Assembly: GCA_029959615.1 (NCBI GenBank)
Contig: JASCOD010000011.1
Span: 97,903-161,902, forward strand
DNA: 64,000 nucleotides
From: Flavobacteriaceae bacterium PS02338
Lineage (GTDB): Bacteria > Bacteroidota > Bacteroidia > Sphingobacteriales > Sphingobacteriaceae
Direction: 5' to 3'
Shown here: positions 35,565 through 45,676 of the stretch, one piece after another
How the letters are laid out: the number at the start of each line of letters is the position of its first letter
Numbering within the stretch: the first letter of the stretch is position 1
Position numbers and translations under genes: made by a program
Notes under the pieces: generated by a model
Told to the model about the DNA's origin: nothing
Databases searched by the model: none
What the model saw: only the letters and a program-made list of their open reading frames with translations

Positions 35565-37361
35565 ATGAAAAAACAAGTACTGTCATTGGTCAAGATACTA
35601 GTATTCTTGCTAGTAATTGCTTTAAATCCTACCAGCCTAAAAGCACAAAAGCTTTTAGATAATTTATCTACCCAACCAACCCTGGCATATTCTGTAAGAC
35701 AGATTAAATCTTCATATACAGGTCCAGCTGTTCGTATAAGACGCGATAATGATAATCAACAGGTAGACGTATATTTTAATGCAGATGGTGTCATAACTTT
35801 AAATTCTACTGTTTCTGTTGCTGGAGGCGGTGTAGCAACAGAAACTTTATTAAGCACATGGGTTGGTAGTGCTTCTGCTTTCATTACAACATGGTATGAT
35901 CAAAGCGGAAATGCTAATCACGCAACGCAAACAACAACAACTTTTCAACCTCGAATAATAAATGCGGGCGTTGTTGAATCTCTACCTAATGGAATGCCTA
36001 CCTTAAGAATGTTAAGCGGTGCGCTTGGAGGAAATGGATTTAATTTGCCAATTACTTTAGCGAATGTTAATTCTATGAATTTGTTTATTGCAACAAGGCA
36101 AGACGGAAATACTACTAATGGAAATCATCTTTTTGGCACAACTGGCCCAACTAGCGGTTCAGCAGGAAAACTTCAAATTCATTACAATTCTGCAGTAACT
36201 TTGGGTGTTCAATCTGCTACCAGCTACAGTACAAATAGACTGGCCATAACCAGTGGTAGCTTTGTGAGTGCAAGATTTAAATTGACCGCTGCTGATAATG
36301 GAACGGTACAAGCATTCTCGTCATCTAAATCAAGTTTACCGGTTTTGTCATCCTTAACAACGGCATTAGACGCAACAGTGCCATCTATATATCGTATTGG
36401 TAATGCTAGTTATGCAAGAAATTTTGAAGGAGTAAGTCCCGAGCTAATTTACTTTGCCTCTTCAGTAAGCGAAGCTGATGCTGCAACAATTCTTGATAAT
36501 CTTAATAGTCAATATGTTTCAGTTGCTCCGGTATCATCTGCGGCAACAAACATATCAAGTACTGGTTTTACCGCAAACTGGACTGCACCAACCGGAGGGC
36601 TTCAAGAAAACTCAACCTATACATTTCAATATTCCACCACCTCAGACTTTACATCAGGGAATGTGCTTACTACTAATTTGTCATCTACCAGCAGAAGTAT
36701 TTCTGGTCTAAGTGCTGAGACACAATATTGGTATAGAGTTCTTGTAAATACAGGAACTGGCGGAGGTGACGGCGGCTGGTCAGCTACCCAAACGCTGACA
36801 ACAAGTGCTACTCCTCTTCCAATTAGTTTGAAAAGTTTTACAGTTAAAAAGGCGGACCAAGGTGCCGAATTAAAATGGTCAACAGCTTCGGAAAACAATA
36901 ATGATCATTTCGATTTAGAACGTTCGTTAGATGGCAAATCTTTTGTACTCATTGGTTCAATAAGTGGAGCAGGTAACTCTTCAACTATTAGAAATTATTC
37001 ATTCATCGATAAATATCCCTCTGTGGGTACGAACTACTACCGTTTGAAACAGGTAGACAAAAATGATGACTTCACCTTATCTGATCTGGTTCATTTGGAT
37101 TATAATTTTTCGGCTGTGAAAATCAGTATATACCCAAATCCGGTAACAGATATTATTCATATTGATTTAAAAACTAACACTTCATCTGATTATTTAATAA
37201 AGATCTCAGATTTGTCAGGAAAGTTTATAAAAGCCATTCGTTCAAGTAATAAACTGCCAGAATTTAATGTAGCTGAACTCATTCCAGGAATTTATGTTAT
37301 TGATATTCTGAACAGTTCCACCAATAAAAGCATTACCCGTAGTAAGTTCGTTAAATTATAA
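35565..37361 (+). CDS. GH54-like protein with Fn3 and type IX sorting domain
   Basis: 598 residues. Order: signal peptide (about 1-28), GH54-like jelly roll (about 30-315; AYSVRQIKSSYTGPAVRIRR and TTWYDQSGNANHATQ), fibronectin III (about 318-412; TGFTANWTAP, YWYRVLV), a beta domain common in secreted Bacteroidetes proteins (about 415-505; GAELKWSTASENNNDHFDLE), and a C-terminal type IX secretion sorting domain (about 518-598; ISIYPNPVTDIIHID ... GIYVIDI ... SKFVKL). It is therefore predicted to cross the outer membrane and be attached to or released from the surface. Second gene of the array, 46 bp behind the first; a strong hairpin lies just after its stop. Confidence 0.75.
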   Translation: MKKQVLSLVKILVFLLVIALNPTSLKAQKLLDNLSTQPTLAYSVRQIKSSYTGPAVRIRRDNDNQQVDVYFNADGVITLNSTVSVAGGGVATETLLSTWVGSASAFITTWYDQSGNANHATQTTTTFQPRIINAGVVESLPNGMPTLRMLSGALGGNGFNLPITLANVNSMNLFIATRQDGNTTNGNHLFGTTGPTSGSAGKLQIHYNSAVTLGVQSATSYSTNRLAITSGSFVSARFKLTAADNGTVQAFSSSKSSLPVLSSLTTALDATVPSIYRIGNASYARNFEGVSPELIYFASSVSEADAATILDNLNSQYVSVAPVSSAATNISSTGFTANWTAPTGGLQENSTYTFQYSTTSDFTSGNVLTTNLSSTSRSISGLSAETQYWYRVLVNTGTGGGDGGWSATQTLTTSATPLPISLKSFTVKKADQGAELKWSTASENNNDHFDLERSLDGKSFVLIGSISGAGNSSTIRNYSFIDKYPSVGTNYYRLKQVDKNDDFTLSDLVHLDYNFSAVKISIYPNPVTDIIHIDLKTNTSSDYLIKISDLSGKFIKAIRSSNKLPEFNVAELIPGIYVIDILNSSTNKSITRSKFVKL

Positions 37362-37370
37362 TGATTAAAA

Positions 37371-37402
37371 ATTTCATCTGAGATGAGAGTCTCAGATGAA
37401 AT
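37371..37402. repeat. Perfect 13-bp inverted repeat inside the array operon
   Basis: ATTTCATCTGAGA (37371-37383) and TCTCAGATGAAAT (37390-37402) with a 6-base loop, 10 bases after the stop of the second array gene. There is no T-run after it, so it is more likely an mRNA-stabilising or processing hairpin than a terminator. Confidence 0.6.
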
Positions 37403-37493
37403 GTAAAAGAACCGTAACGAAATAAGTTAATAGTATTTCTGTTGCTTTTTTCTTGGTGATACCAACATAATACTAACTTATTATAAACCTATT

Positions 37494-40400
37494 ATGAAAA
37501 CGTTTACTTGTAAATTTCATAGTCTGCTAATTATGATCAGCGCTGTGATAATTGTAATTAGCATGAGTTTTTCTCAGTTGACTGCCCAAGCGCAAGGGGC
37601 AAGTTCGGCTATATTTCCGATGGATTTTGTTCCACACGAAGAAACATTGTCGCAAGTTTATGCTCGAGAAACACGTTTAATAGATGCTGATAGTGCCTTT
37701 TTTATAGGATATAATACTGCTGTTACCAACGGAACTGTCTCTACCTGGGTGAATAATTATTTATCACCTATTAATCTGGCTGCGGACAAGGTTGGAAGTA
37801 CAAGTTATTATCATGTGGTTGATTTATTCGAGCTTACTAAATTCGCTATTGATTATAATCATCGTGAGCTTGATTCCATATTAATCAGTAAGCTTGCTTA
37901 TGCTCATGCTTTGTGTTTATCAACATTTAAAGTAGAATCTCAAAATGATATTAATGCTGGTGGTACAGGGTATCCATTTGATTTAAATACAGTTCATCCA
38001 GCAAATAGCTTTTTAAGTTCTGCTATTAGTTTGAAGCTCTTAGGGGCCTATAATGGAGCTGTTAAAGACTCAACAGAATCATTTATTACAAGATACGTTG
38101 AAAATAAAGGTCAGTTTGATGGTTTTTACCAAACTACAGGATATAATAAAGAGATTTTTATGTGTGATATTGGTTCTAATATATTGTATTTATATCAGTC
38201 TGAACCAACTAAGTACCCTAAAACTAAGCAAACCTTTGAGTCATTTTGGTCAGGCTTAACCCAAGCTTCCTATGATGGCGACAATTCACCACATTATGAT
38301 GCCTCGACAGGTATTTGGACTGCATTACGAATGGCATTATTGCATAACAGATTAGATGATTTAAAAATCAGGAATGATTTTCTTCGAATGCTTACCCGTA
38401 TGGCAAAAACCGTTATGAGTAATGGAGAAACAGCTAAATGGTCTAAAAGTATGGGAGGACCGTTAATCAGTAACAGGCAACTGACTAATGATGCTAGCGA
38501 TGAACTCTCTTGGACATTGAAAATGGGCTATAAATTATTTAATGACCCTTTCTTGTTATATGTTGCCAGAAAATATGAAGACTTACGTTTAAGTGGGGGC
38601 GTTGCATCGTGGCAGGCAAGCAAACGTACCAAGGTTTATCCTGTGGGTATAAATTATTCCTCGGTTCGTAATGTTGTTCCAGGAGTAAATACTCCTCTAA
38701 GTTTTGTAACAGACCGTCTAACCTCGAAAACGCAATATAACGGGTTATTATTAGGAAGAGGTGACACCAACACGAAATTGGTTCAGGATAAAATGATCCT
38801 TTCAACGGGGCGGCATCCACGTTCACCGTATTTTATGATGGATATGAGCTACACCCAAAGCAAAGCATCGGTTGACCAACGCATCGGTGCCGATAATTTG
38901 ATCTTTGATGGCACTCATTTATGTACTTATTTAGATCGTCCTGGCAACGGTAACCAAATCAATCGTCCTTTTCTTTGTCCTACAAGCTACACCTATCCTT
39001 TAGTAAATGCAACCTTCGGTGAAGCTGCACCTTCTGCCGATTACAACACGAAAATGGGATTTAATCCTTCATTTGATTATGTACTGCAGAGAGATTCCGC
39101 ATTTAATATAAATGAAAATACTGCCTATGGAAGTGTAGAATATAGTAAATTTCAATATAACGGAGTTTCAGCAAAACGTGAAGTTATGCTGTTGCATAAC
39201 GGGATTTTAGTGGTTCTTGATAGAATGAAAGCATCTTCTGCGTATGCAGGAGGACATAATGCCGGGGTGATTTATCAAGTTTGGCCTTCTATCCAAGCAC
39301 AAGACACTGCAAAGAGATGGGTTTTGCAAGGGCAGCACTTACCTACTTTAGTGGATAAGACTGCTAATCCAAACGGTCACAACACACTTTATTATTTCCC
39401 ACAAGTGGGAAGTGCCACACAAGCAAGTATACTAACTGATCCTAACCTTCCGAGAAACGCCATTTGCAAGGCGTTTTCTGTCAGTAAATCAATAAGTGCT
39501 AATGATTCAGTTAATGTACTTTCATTAGTCATTCCTGTTCGTAACACCTCTTTAGTAAACACGCTGATAAGTGCAATTAAAACAAGCGAGAGTAATGGTA
39601 CATTCACAATTCTCCTTCCACAAGACTCTGTTACCGCTAAATTCATAACATTCAAACCTGGCCAAGTGCCTACAATCATAGACTCAGCTGTTGTTGATAC
39701 ATTAGCGTTGTTACCTAAAGGGATATTGGATAGTTTGGCATCTTCCCCGACCGCATCTTATTCTGTAAGACATCTTAGATCCGGTTATCTAGGAGCGGCA
39801 ATGCGGGTAAGAAGAAGTAATGATAATCAATTGGTTGATGTATATTTTGATGGAACAGGCATAGTTTCTTTGAGTTCCAAAGTTTCAGGAGCCGGAGGTG
39901 GTCCCAAATCAAGTAATTCGTTAGGTACCTGGGTTGGTAGTAATTCTGCTTACGTCACAATTTGGTACGATCAAAGCAATAATAATAACGCTACTCAAAC
40001 AACTACAGCTTATCAGCCACGAATTATTAATTCGGGAGTAATCGAATCACTGCCCAATGGTATGCCTGCCCTAAAAATGCTGAATGGCGCAACGGGAGGC
40101 AACGGGTTTAATTTTACATTTAACCTGTTAAACTTGAATAATATCAATGCTTTTTTCGCCTTAAGACAAGATGGTAATACAGCAAACGGGAATCATTTAT
40201 TCGGAACATCAGGTCCAACCGGTGCTACAGCTGGTAAGCTTCAAATACATTACTATAACGCTACACAATTAGGAATGCAATCTTCTGCCACTTATGGCTC
40301 TAGCAGATTGCCTATTACATCAGGAAATTTCTTAAGTGTACGATTTAAAGTAACTGATGCTGCTTCAGGAACCGGTCAGATTTTAACTTCTTCAAAAACA

Positions 40401-41435
40401 GGTGCAACCGTAACAAGCCTCCTGACTACATCTCTAGACGCAACGGCACTAACCCTATTCAGGTATGGTAATTCTGCCACTGTTCGAAATTTTGAAGGTG
40501 TAAGCCCAGAATTTATTTACTACGGTTCTTCTTTAAGCGATGCTGATGCAACTATTATTATGAATAACCAGAATAATAGTTTTGTGCAGAAGGCGCCAAT
40601 ATCAGGAGCTGCTACAGCTGTGACTACGAATGCATTTACCGCAAATTGGACGTTACCATCTGGTAGCGCACATTCATCATATACTTATACCCTACAGTAT
40701 TCTTCAACGTCTGATTTTTCTTCTGGAACCACTACCATTGCGAATATCTTAAGCAGCCAAACAAGTAGAACTATTACCGGATTAAGTCCTAATACCGATT
40801 ATTGGTATCGTGTATTGATTAGTGTTTCAGGATCTGGAGGCGGAGAAAGTGGCTGGTCTGTTGTTCGTACCTTAAAAACATTAATAATCATGCCTATTAG
40901 TTTGGTGGATTTTAATGTTAAGAAAACAAGTTCTGGTGCACTATTGAACTGGAAGACCGTTTCAGAAAGTGAAAACGATTATTTCGAAATTGAACATTCT
41001 GTAAACGGTAAGAACTTTGCTCCGATAAGTAAGGTCAACGGAGCAGGTAATTCGTCTAAACTGCTGGCTTATAATTTTGTAGATCGCAATCCAGCAGCCG
41101 GATTGAATTATTACCGTTTAAGACAGGTAGACATCAATGGCGATTCAGATTTTTCGAATTTTGTTTCTTTGAATTATAGTCTTTCTATAGGGGATGTAAA
41201 CATATACCCTAATCCGGTTGCAGATATTTTGCATATAGATATGGCGACTACTTCCGAAAAGGAATTCTCTATTAAAATAATCGACCTTTCTGGTAAAATT
41301 TTAAAAAGATTTAATCTTAGGAGTAGTAAGGTTGAGGTAAATGTAAACGATTTGCAATCTGGTGCTTATTTGGTTGAGGTTACTGACACTTCTACCCAAA
41401 ATCGATTAGTTCTAAGCAAATTCATCAAGCAATAA
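37494..41435 (+). CDS. Lyase-like / GH54-like fusion with type IX sorting domain
   Basis: 1,313 residues. After the signal peptide (about 1-34), residues about 40-370 form a helical toroid-like region (HVVDLFELTKFAIDYNHREL, YDASTGIWTALRMALLHNRL). A beta-sandwich follows (about 400-730; DKMILSTGRHPRSPYFMMD, LLHNGILVVLDRMKASSAYAG), an architecture like heparinase II/III- or PL8-type lyases. Then come a GH54-like jelly roll (about 745-1030; YSVRHLRSGYLGAAMRVRR, WYDQSNNNN), fibronectin III (about 1033-1130) and a type IX sorting domain (about 1235-1313; VNIYPNPVADILHID). It combines a backbone-cutting candidate with a side-chain-recognising module in one secreted protein. The family of the N-terminal part is unknown to me; fold and activity are inferred. 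Confidence 0.65.
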   Translation: MKTFTCKFHSLLIMISAVIIVISMSFSQLTAQAQGASSAIFPMDFVPHEETLSQVYARETRLIDADSAFFIGYNTAVTNGTVSTWVNNYLSPINLAADKVGSTSYYHVVDLFELTKFAIDYNHRELDSILISKLAYAHALCLSTFKVESQNDINAGGTGYPFDLNTVHPANSFLSSAISLKLLGAYNGAVKDSTESFITRYVENKGQFDGFYQTTGYNKEIFMCDIGSNILYLYQSEPTKYPKTKQTFESFWSGLTQASYDGDNSPHYDASTGIWTALRMALLHNRLDDLKIRNDFLRMLTRMAKTVMSNGETAKWSKSMGGPLISNRQLTNDASDELSWTLKMGYKLFNDPFLLYVARKYEDLRLSGGVASWQASKRTKVYPVGINYSSVRNVVPGVNTPLSFVTDRLTSKTQYNGLLLGRGDTNTKLVQDKMILSTGRHPRSPYFMMDMSYTQSKASVDQRIGADNLIFDGTHLCTYLDRPGNGNQINRPFLCPTSYTYPLVNATFGEAAPSADYNTKMGFNPSFDYVLQRDSAFNINENTAYGSVEYSKFQYNGVSAKREVMLLHNGILVVLDRMKASSAYAGGHNAGVIYQVWPSIQAQDTAKRWVLQGQHLPTLVDKTANPNGHNTLYYFPQVGSATQASILTDPNLPRNAICKAFSVSKSISANDSVNVLSLVIPVRNTSLVNTLISAIKTSESNGTFTILLPQDSVTAKFITFKPGQVPTIIDSAVVDTLALLPKGILDSLASSPTASYSVRHLRSGYLGAAMRVRRSNDNQLVDVYFDGTGIVSLSSKVSGAGGGPKSSNSLGTWVGSNSAYVTIWYDQSNNNNATQTTTAYQPRIINSGVIESLPNGMPALKMLNGATGGNGFNFTFNLLNLNNINAFFALRQDGNTANGNHLFGTSGPTGATAGKLQIHYYNATQLGMQSSATYGSSRLPITSGNFLSVRFKVTDAASGTGQILTSSKTGATVTSLLTTSLDATALTLFRYGNSATVRNFEGVSPEFIYYGSSLSDADATIIMNNQNNSFVQKAPISGAATAVTTNAFTANWTLPSGSAHSSYTYTLQYSSTSDFSSGTTTIANILSSQTSRTITGLSPNTDYWYRVLISVSGSGGGESGWSVVRTLKTLIIMPISLVDFNVKKTSSGALLNWKTVSESENDYFEIEHSVNGKNFAPISKVNGAGNSSKLLAYNFVDRNPAAGLNYYRLRQVDINGDSDFSNFVSLNYSLSIGDVNIYPNPVADILHIDMATTSEKEFSIKIIDLSGKILKRFNLRSSKVEVNVNDLQSGAYLVEVTDTSTQNRLVLSKFIKQ

Positions 41436-41459
41436 TTTTTAGTCGCATACACCTGTTTT

Positions 41460-43247
41460 ATGAACATATTAAAAAGTGTTTCCAAAAAATATCTGCTTTG
41501 CTTGATGTGTTTTTATTCATTCAACGTACATGCGCAGAATACATTAGATAGTCTCTCATCGCAACCAACTGCCGCATATTCAACAAGGCTGTTAAGCTTA
41601 GCATATACCGGTCCTGCAATGCAGATCAGACGATGCAGCGACGACCAATTAGTAGATGTGTTTTTTGATGGGGCGGGAATAATTTCTTTGATGTCTCCTG
41701 TTTCTGTTGCAGGAGGAGGCCCTGCAACAGAAACACTGTTAGGTACTTGGGTAACTGATAATTCTGCTTATGTAATGATTTGGTACGATCAAAGCGGCAA
41801 TGGTAATAATGCAACACAAACTATAGTTGCTTATCAACCTCGTATTGTTAACGCCGGTGTGGTTGAAGCATTATCCAATGGAAGGCCAACTGTGAGGATG
41901 CTAAATGGCGCAATAGGAGGTAATGGGTTCAACTTGCCATTTAGTTTATTAAATGCCGCAGACATAAACGTATTTGTCGCGTTGAGGCAAGATGGTAATA
42001 CTACAATTGGTAATCATATTTTCGGAACCAGCGGACCGACGGGAGCAACACCTGGTAAATTACAACTGCATTATTATAATACTACTCAGCTCGGCATGCA
42101 ATCTACAGTTGGTTATGGTAGCAGCAGGCTTTCAGTTATTGCAGGAAGTTTTATAACCGCGAGGTTTAAAATCACGCCAGATGCTGGTGGTACTGGGCAG
42201 ATATCGAATTCATCTAAAGTTGGATTGCCTGTTACTGGACTATTGGGGACATCATTGGATGCAAGTCCTTTAACATTGTTTCGAATAGGTAATAATACGT
42301 ATTCCCGCAGCTTTGAAGGCGTCAGCTCAGAAGTTATTTGCTATATATCCCCAGTTACTAACGCAGATGCAAATAAGATATTAAGCTATCAAAACAGCAG
42401 TTTTGTTCAAGCTCCGCCAATATCAAACGCTGCTACTGTGATTAAAAACAATCTCTTCACAGCAAGTTGGGCTGCACCGTCAGGTGGAGTTTCTTCCTCG
42501 ACGTACACCTACACTTTACAGTACTCTACTACCGCAGATTTTTCTTCTGGAAATGTCTTGGTCGCGAATATTGCTAACACGGTGTTTAGTAGGATTATAA
42601 CAGGTCTATCTTCAAACACATCGTACTATTATCGTGTATTAATCAATATCCCGGGAACGACCGGGGGCGATAGTGGTTGGTCTGCAGTTAAGAGTGTTAC
42701 AACCATGGCTGTTTTACCAATCAGCTTAACAAATTTTGATGTTGAAAAAACAAGCAATGGCGCATTATTAAATTGGAAAACTGCTTCAGAAACGAATAAT
42801 AAATATTTTGAACTTGAGCGATCTATTGATGGTAAGTTATTTACTTCGATAGGAACAGTAAATGGAGCTGGCAGTTCTTTCTTTAGTTTAAGCTATACAT
42901 TTATTGATAAAGCTCCAGCATCAGGTTTAAACTATTACCGATTGAAACAAGTAGATTTTGATGGGAACAGCACGACATTTAATCCATTAGTATTGGATTA
43001 TAAACTAACAGAAAATAGCTCGTTTGTTTATCCTAATCCTGCAGAAAACAGTTTAAATCTCAATTTAGGAAGTATTGTCGGTAAGATTACAATCCGGATA
43101 GTATCCATTTCTGGTATAGTTGTTAAACAGCTTACTTATAATAACGAACCCTTAAATATTTCCAATCTCTCTCCCGGCACGTTCATGATCGAGGCTATTA
43201 GTCCGGCTGGCGATCCTGTTTTTAGAAGTAAGTTCATTAAAAAATAG
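41460..43247 (+). CDS. GH54-like protein with Fn3 and C-terminal sorting domain
   Basis: 595 residues, the closest relative in the window of the 598-residue array member: signal peptide (about 1-26), jelly roll (about 28-315; YSTRLLSLAYTGPAMQIRR, IWYDQSGNGNNATQ, which is the copy nearest the fungal GH54 motif), fibronectin III (about 318-415), beta domain (about 420-505) and a C-terminal sorting domain (about 515-595; SFVYPNPAENSLNLNL ... SKFIKK). It starts 25 bp after the fusion protein. Gene duplication within the operon is the simplest origin. Predicted to be exported by the type IX system. Confidence 0.75.
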   Translation: MNILKSVSKKYLLCLMCFYSFNVHAQNTLDSLSSQPTAAYSTRLLSLAYTGPAMQIRRCSDDQLVDVFFDGAGIISLMSPVSVAGGGPATETLLGTWVTDNSAYVMIWYDQSGNGNNATQTIVAYQPRIVNAGVVEALSNGRPTVRMLNGAIGGNGFNLPFSLLNAADINVFVALRQDGNTTIGNHIFGTSGPTGATPGKLQLHYYNTTQLGMQSTVGYGSSRLSVIAGSFITARFKITPDAGGTGQISNSSKVGLPVTGLLGTSLDASPLTLFRIGNNTYSRSFEGVSSEVICYISPVTNADANKILSYQNSSFVQAPPISNAATVIKNNLFTASWAAPSGGVSSSTYTYTLQYSTTADFSSGNVLVANIANTVFSRIITGLSSNTSYYYRVLINIPGTTGGDSGWSAVKSVTTMAVLPISLTNFDVEKTSNGALLNWKTASETNNKYFELERSIDGKLFTSIGTVNGAGSSFFSLSYTFIDKAPASGLNYYRLKQVDFDGNSTTFNPLVLDYKLTENSSFVYPNPAENSLNLNLGSIVGKITIRIVSISGIVVKQLTYNNEPLNISNLSPGTFMIEAISPAGDPVFRSKFIKK

Positions 43248-43286
43248 ATATAAACCAATCATGACCATAACATTAGAGAATATTTT

Positions 43287-45641
43287 ATGTGTTTAGAAAT
43301 AAAAAAAACGTGGTATTTTTTAGCTTTTATGCTTTTGGTCACCTGCAAAAATGAAGCTATTTGCCAAGTATTGCCTGTTCAGCCTAACTATCTGCAATAT
43401 TCAATAAACTTATATAAGCCTATAACTAATTATCCTGCGGCCAGGCCTGACGATATTGTAAACGGTTCTGTAAGAGCTTATGCTTTATATGTAGCTACAA
43501 ATGATGCTACCTATTTAACCCAATGTAAGAATAACATGACTTACATATTTAATGACTGGGCTGCTAATAGCGCTAACATGACCAAGTATAATATTTTTTT
43601 TAACCTTTATCAGGTTTGTACAGCTTATGAGGGGTTAAAACTCACTAATAATGTACTTCCGGCCTGGGAGCCGTTAATGCTAAATTATATCACCATGTTT
43701 AATACCCATGCTATGGGAGATAATAATCAAGTATACGCCAGAGCTTCAGGTTTGGCGTATGGAATTAAGCTCTTTCCGGCGCATCCTCAGGCGGCTGATA
43801 TTTCAACTTATATTGATAATGTATGGAACCAATGGTATCCAAATAAAGATGTAGATGAAAATGCAATTCATTATTGTTCTATTGGAATGCGTGATATTAT
43901 CAGGATGGCCAAAATAACGAATCGGGAAAGCCTGTTAAATAATGCAGACGTTAAAAAATGGGTTATTCGCTATCGAGATATTGTTAATCCTTCAGGATCT
44001 TTACCAGAGGTTGGAGACGATTATTTCTTCGAACAATGGAGTCCTTGGTTGTTTAACTTCGAATATTTTGCGGTAATGTTTAATGATCCTACACTAATTG
44101 AAGCCGCATGGAGATTGTTTGCTAACGGCAGCAAGAATGAACCTGAAGAATTTAACGAACTGGAGTCGATCACATCGCAGGTAACCGCTATGCTTCCAAC
44201 ATCTGCACAAACAAATTCTGTAATTACTCGAAGAACAGTGCGTGGTACTACAAATATACCCGATAAAATGATTCTTGCCAATTCAAGAATTCCTGGTTCT
44301 CCATCAATCAACGTGGAATTGTATGGTAGAGGATCTCATTCACATCCAAATCGAATTGGCGCAATTCAGCATTATGAAACTGCAAATGTTCCCTTATTTC
44401 ATAACATGACAAGGCATCAGTATGACGCCCGGCTTGGAAATATTGTATATGTTTCTCCCGATGCTGCACCAATTCCTCTGGCAATAGATAACACAACAAC
44501 TAATTCCGGCATTGCTAAAACTGATGTATGGTATGAACAAGTTATTGAAACAAAAAAAATGCTTGCTTATGATTCAATTGCTAACCCCGATGCCAGGCGC
44601 ATAGTTGATTTAACTCTTAGACTTTCCACCGCAAATACAGGCAAAGATATACAGGTTATTGTAGATAATTTTCGTTTAGAGTCTGCTGATGGTACTCAAA
44701 CAATTCCTTTAGAGATGTGTGAATCGCTTGCCAAATGGACTCGTACAGGCAATCCTTATTCTTTAACAACAGATCGAACACAAGGAGATTACGCGGTAAA
44801 TATCAACGTGAAAACTGCAGAAACGAGTTTTTTTTATGGGTTTAAATTTACAGGCACAAACATTGTTAATTTTAATGCAAGTGACTATCCTATTTTAAAG
44901 TTTGATTGGAAACAGAAGGTCGTACCACAAAATAACAATGCTCAAGCTCCATGTGTGATTCATGAATCTACAGATCTGTGGTTTATCGTCCGTATGGAAA
45001 ATACAGACTTTAGCGCCGGAAATATTGATAAAGAAGCTAATATAGCCGGAGTGCTTATTGATACGCTTGGAAAAGACTGTTATGGTCGTGTGACTTTATC
45101 AAACTACAGATTTACAGGTAGTAAAGTAAATAGCCAACTTGTAAGAAAGCAGCTACTTACAAAAGAAGGAATTTTAATATTACAAGATGAATTAACGCCA
45201 GATTTAAATGCCGTGAATATGTACGCTGCTCAGCTTTGGCATATGTATTCTAAAGGATCTTCAGGCGCTAACTGGTTTGATTCGCCCGGTGATCCTGCCA
45301 GATCTTTTTTTGATCCGCTAACAGGAGGAGTAATTAAAAAATCGCTTTTAGTGTACTATAATTCAGTATCAAGTCGGACTTATTCTTTTTCGTTATATAA
45401 TGTAGGCGGTATGGATCGATTCTCTACCTATGCAAAGCAAAGCCTTGTGCCTGGTCAAACAGTTAAGTTCGTTACGGTTTTAGTACCTCATGATAATTCA
45501 GTAAGAGCAGCAAATATTGCCAATAGTATTATAGTAGATACCTCTACACCTGTAACAAATATTTCTATAACATATCCTGAACCTCTATATATTCGTTTAG
45601 GCGTAGGGGATATGTGGGAAGTCTCGAGAACTCCATTCTAA
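43287..45641 (+). CDS. Secreted heparinase II/III-like putative lyase
   Basis: 784 residues with an N-terminal hydrophobic signal (about 5-27). Residues about 35-300 form a helical toroid-like region (NGSVRAYALYVATNDATYL, YCSIGMRDIIRMAKITNRESLL). From about 320 a beta-sandwich follows with DKMILANSRIPGSPSINVE and GRGSHSHPNRIGAIQHYE (about 346-363). The double histidine followed by a tyrosine-rich LFHNMTRHQYD stretch resembles the active-site strand of heparinase II/III-type lyases. DKMIL is shared with the fusion protein upstream, so the two are probably distant paralogues. No sorting domain is visible at the C-terminus. Lyase activity is an inference from these features and from GH105 in the PUL. 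Confidence 0.65.
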   Translation: MCLEIKKTWYFLAFMLLVTCKNEAICQVLPVQPNYLQYSINLYKPITNYPAARPDDIVNGSVRAYALYVATNDATYLTQCKNNMTYIFNDWAANSANMTKYNIFFNLYQVCTAYEGLKLTNNVLPAWEPLMLNYITMFNTHAMGDNNQVYARASGLAYGIKLFPAHPQAADISTYIDNVWNQWYPNKDVDENAIHYCSIGMRDIIRMAKITNRESLLNNADVKKWVIRYRDIVNPSGSLPEVGDDYFFEQWSPWLFNFEYFAVMFNDPTLIEAAWRLFANGSKNEPEEFNELESITSQVTAMLPTSAQTNSVITRRTVRGTTNIPDKMILANSRIPGSPSINVELYGRGSHSHPNRIGAIQHYETANVPLFHNMTRHQYDARLGNIVYVSPDAAPIPLAIDNTTTNSGIAKTDVWYEQVIETKKMLAYDSIANPDARRIVDLTLRLSTANTGKDIQVIVDNFRLESADGTQTIPLEMCESLAKWTRTGNPYSLTTDRTQGDYAVNINVKTAETSFFYGFKFTGTNIVNFNASDYPILKFDWKQKVVPQNNNAQAPCVIHESTDLWFIVRMENTDFSAGNIDKEANIAGVLIDTLGKDCYGRVTLSNYRFTGSKVNSQLVRKQLLTKEGILILQDELTPDLNAVNMYAAQLWHMYSKGSSGANWFDSPGDPARSFFDPLTGGVIKKSLLVYYNSVSSRTYSFSLYNVGGMDRFSTYAKQSLVPGQTVKFVTVLVPHDNSVRAANIANSIIVDTSTPVTNISITYPEPLYIRLGVGDMWEVSRTPF

Positions 45642-45676
45642 TTAATAATTTTAATATCAAATCCTAATTGTTGCCC

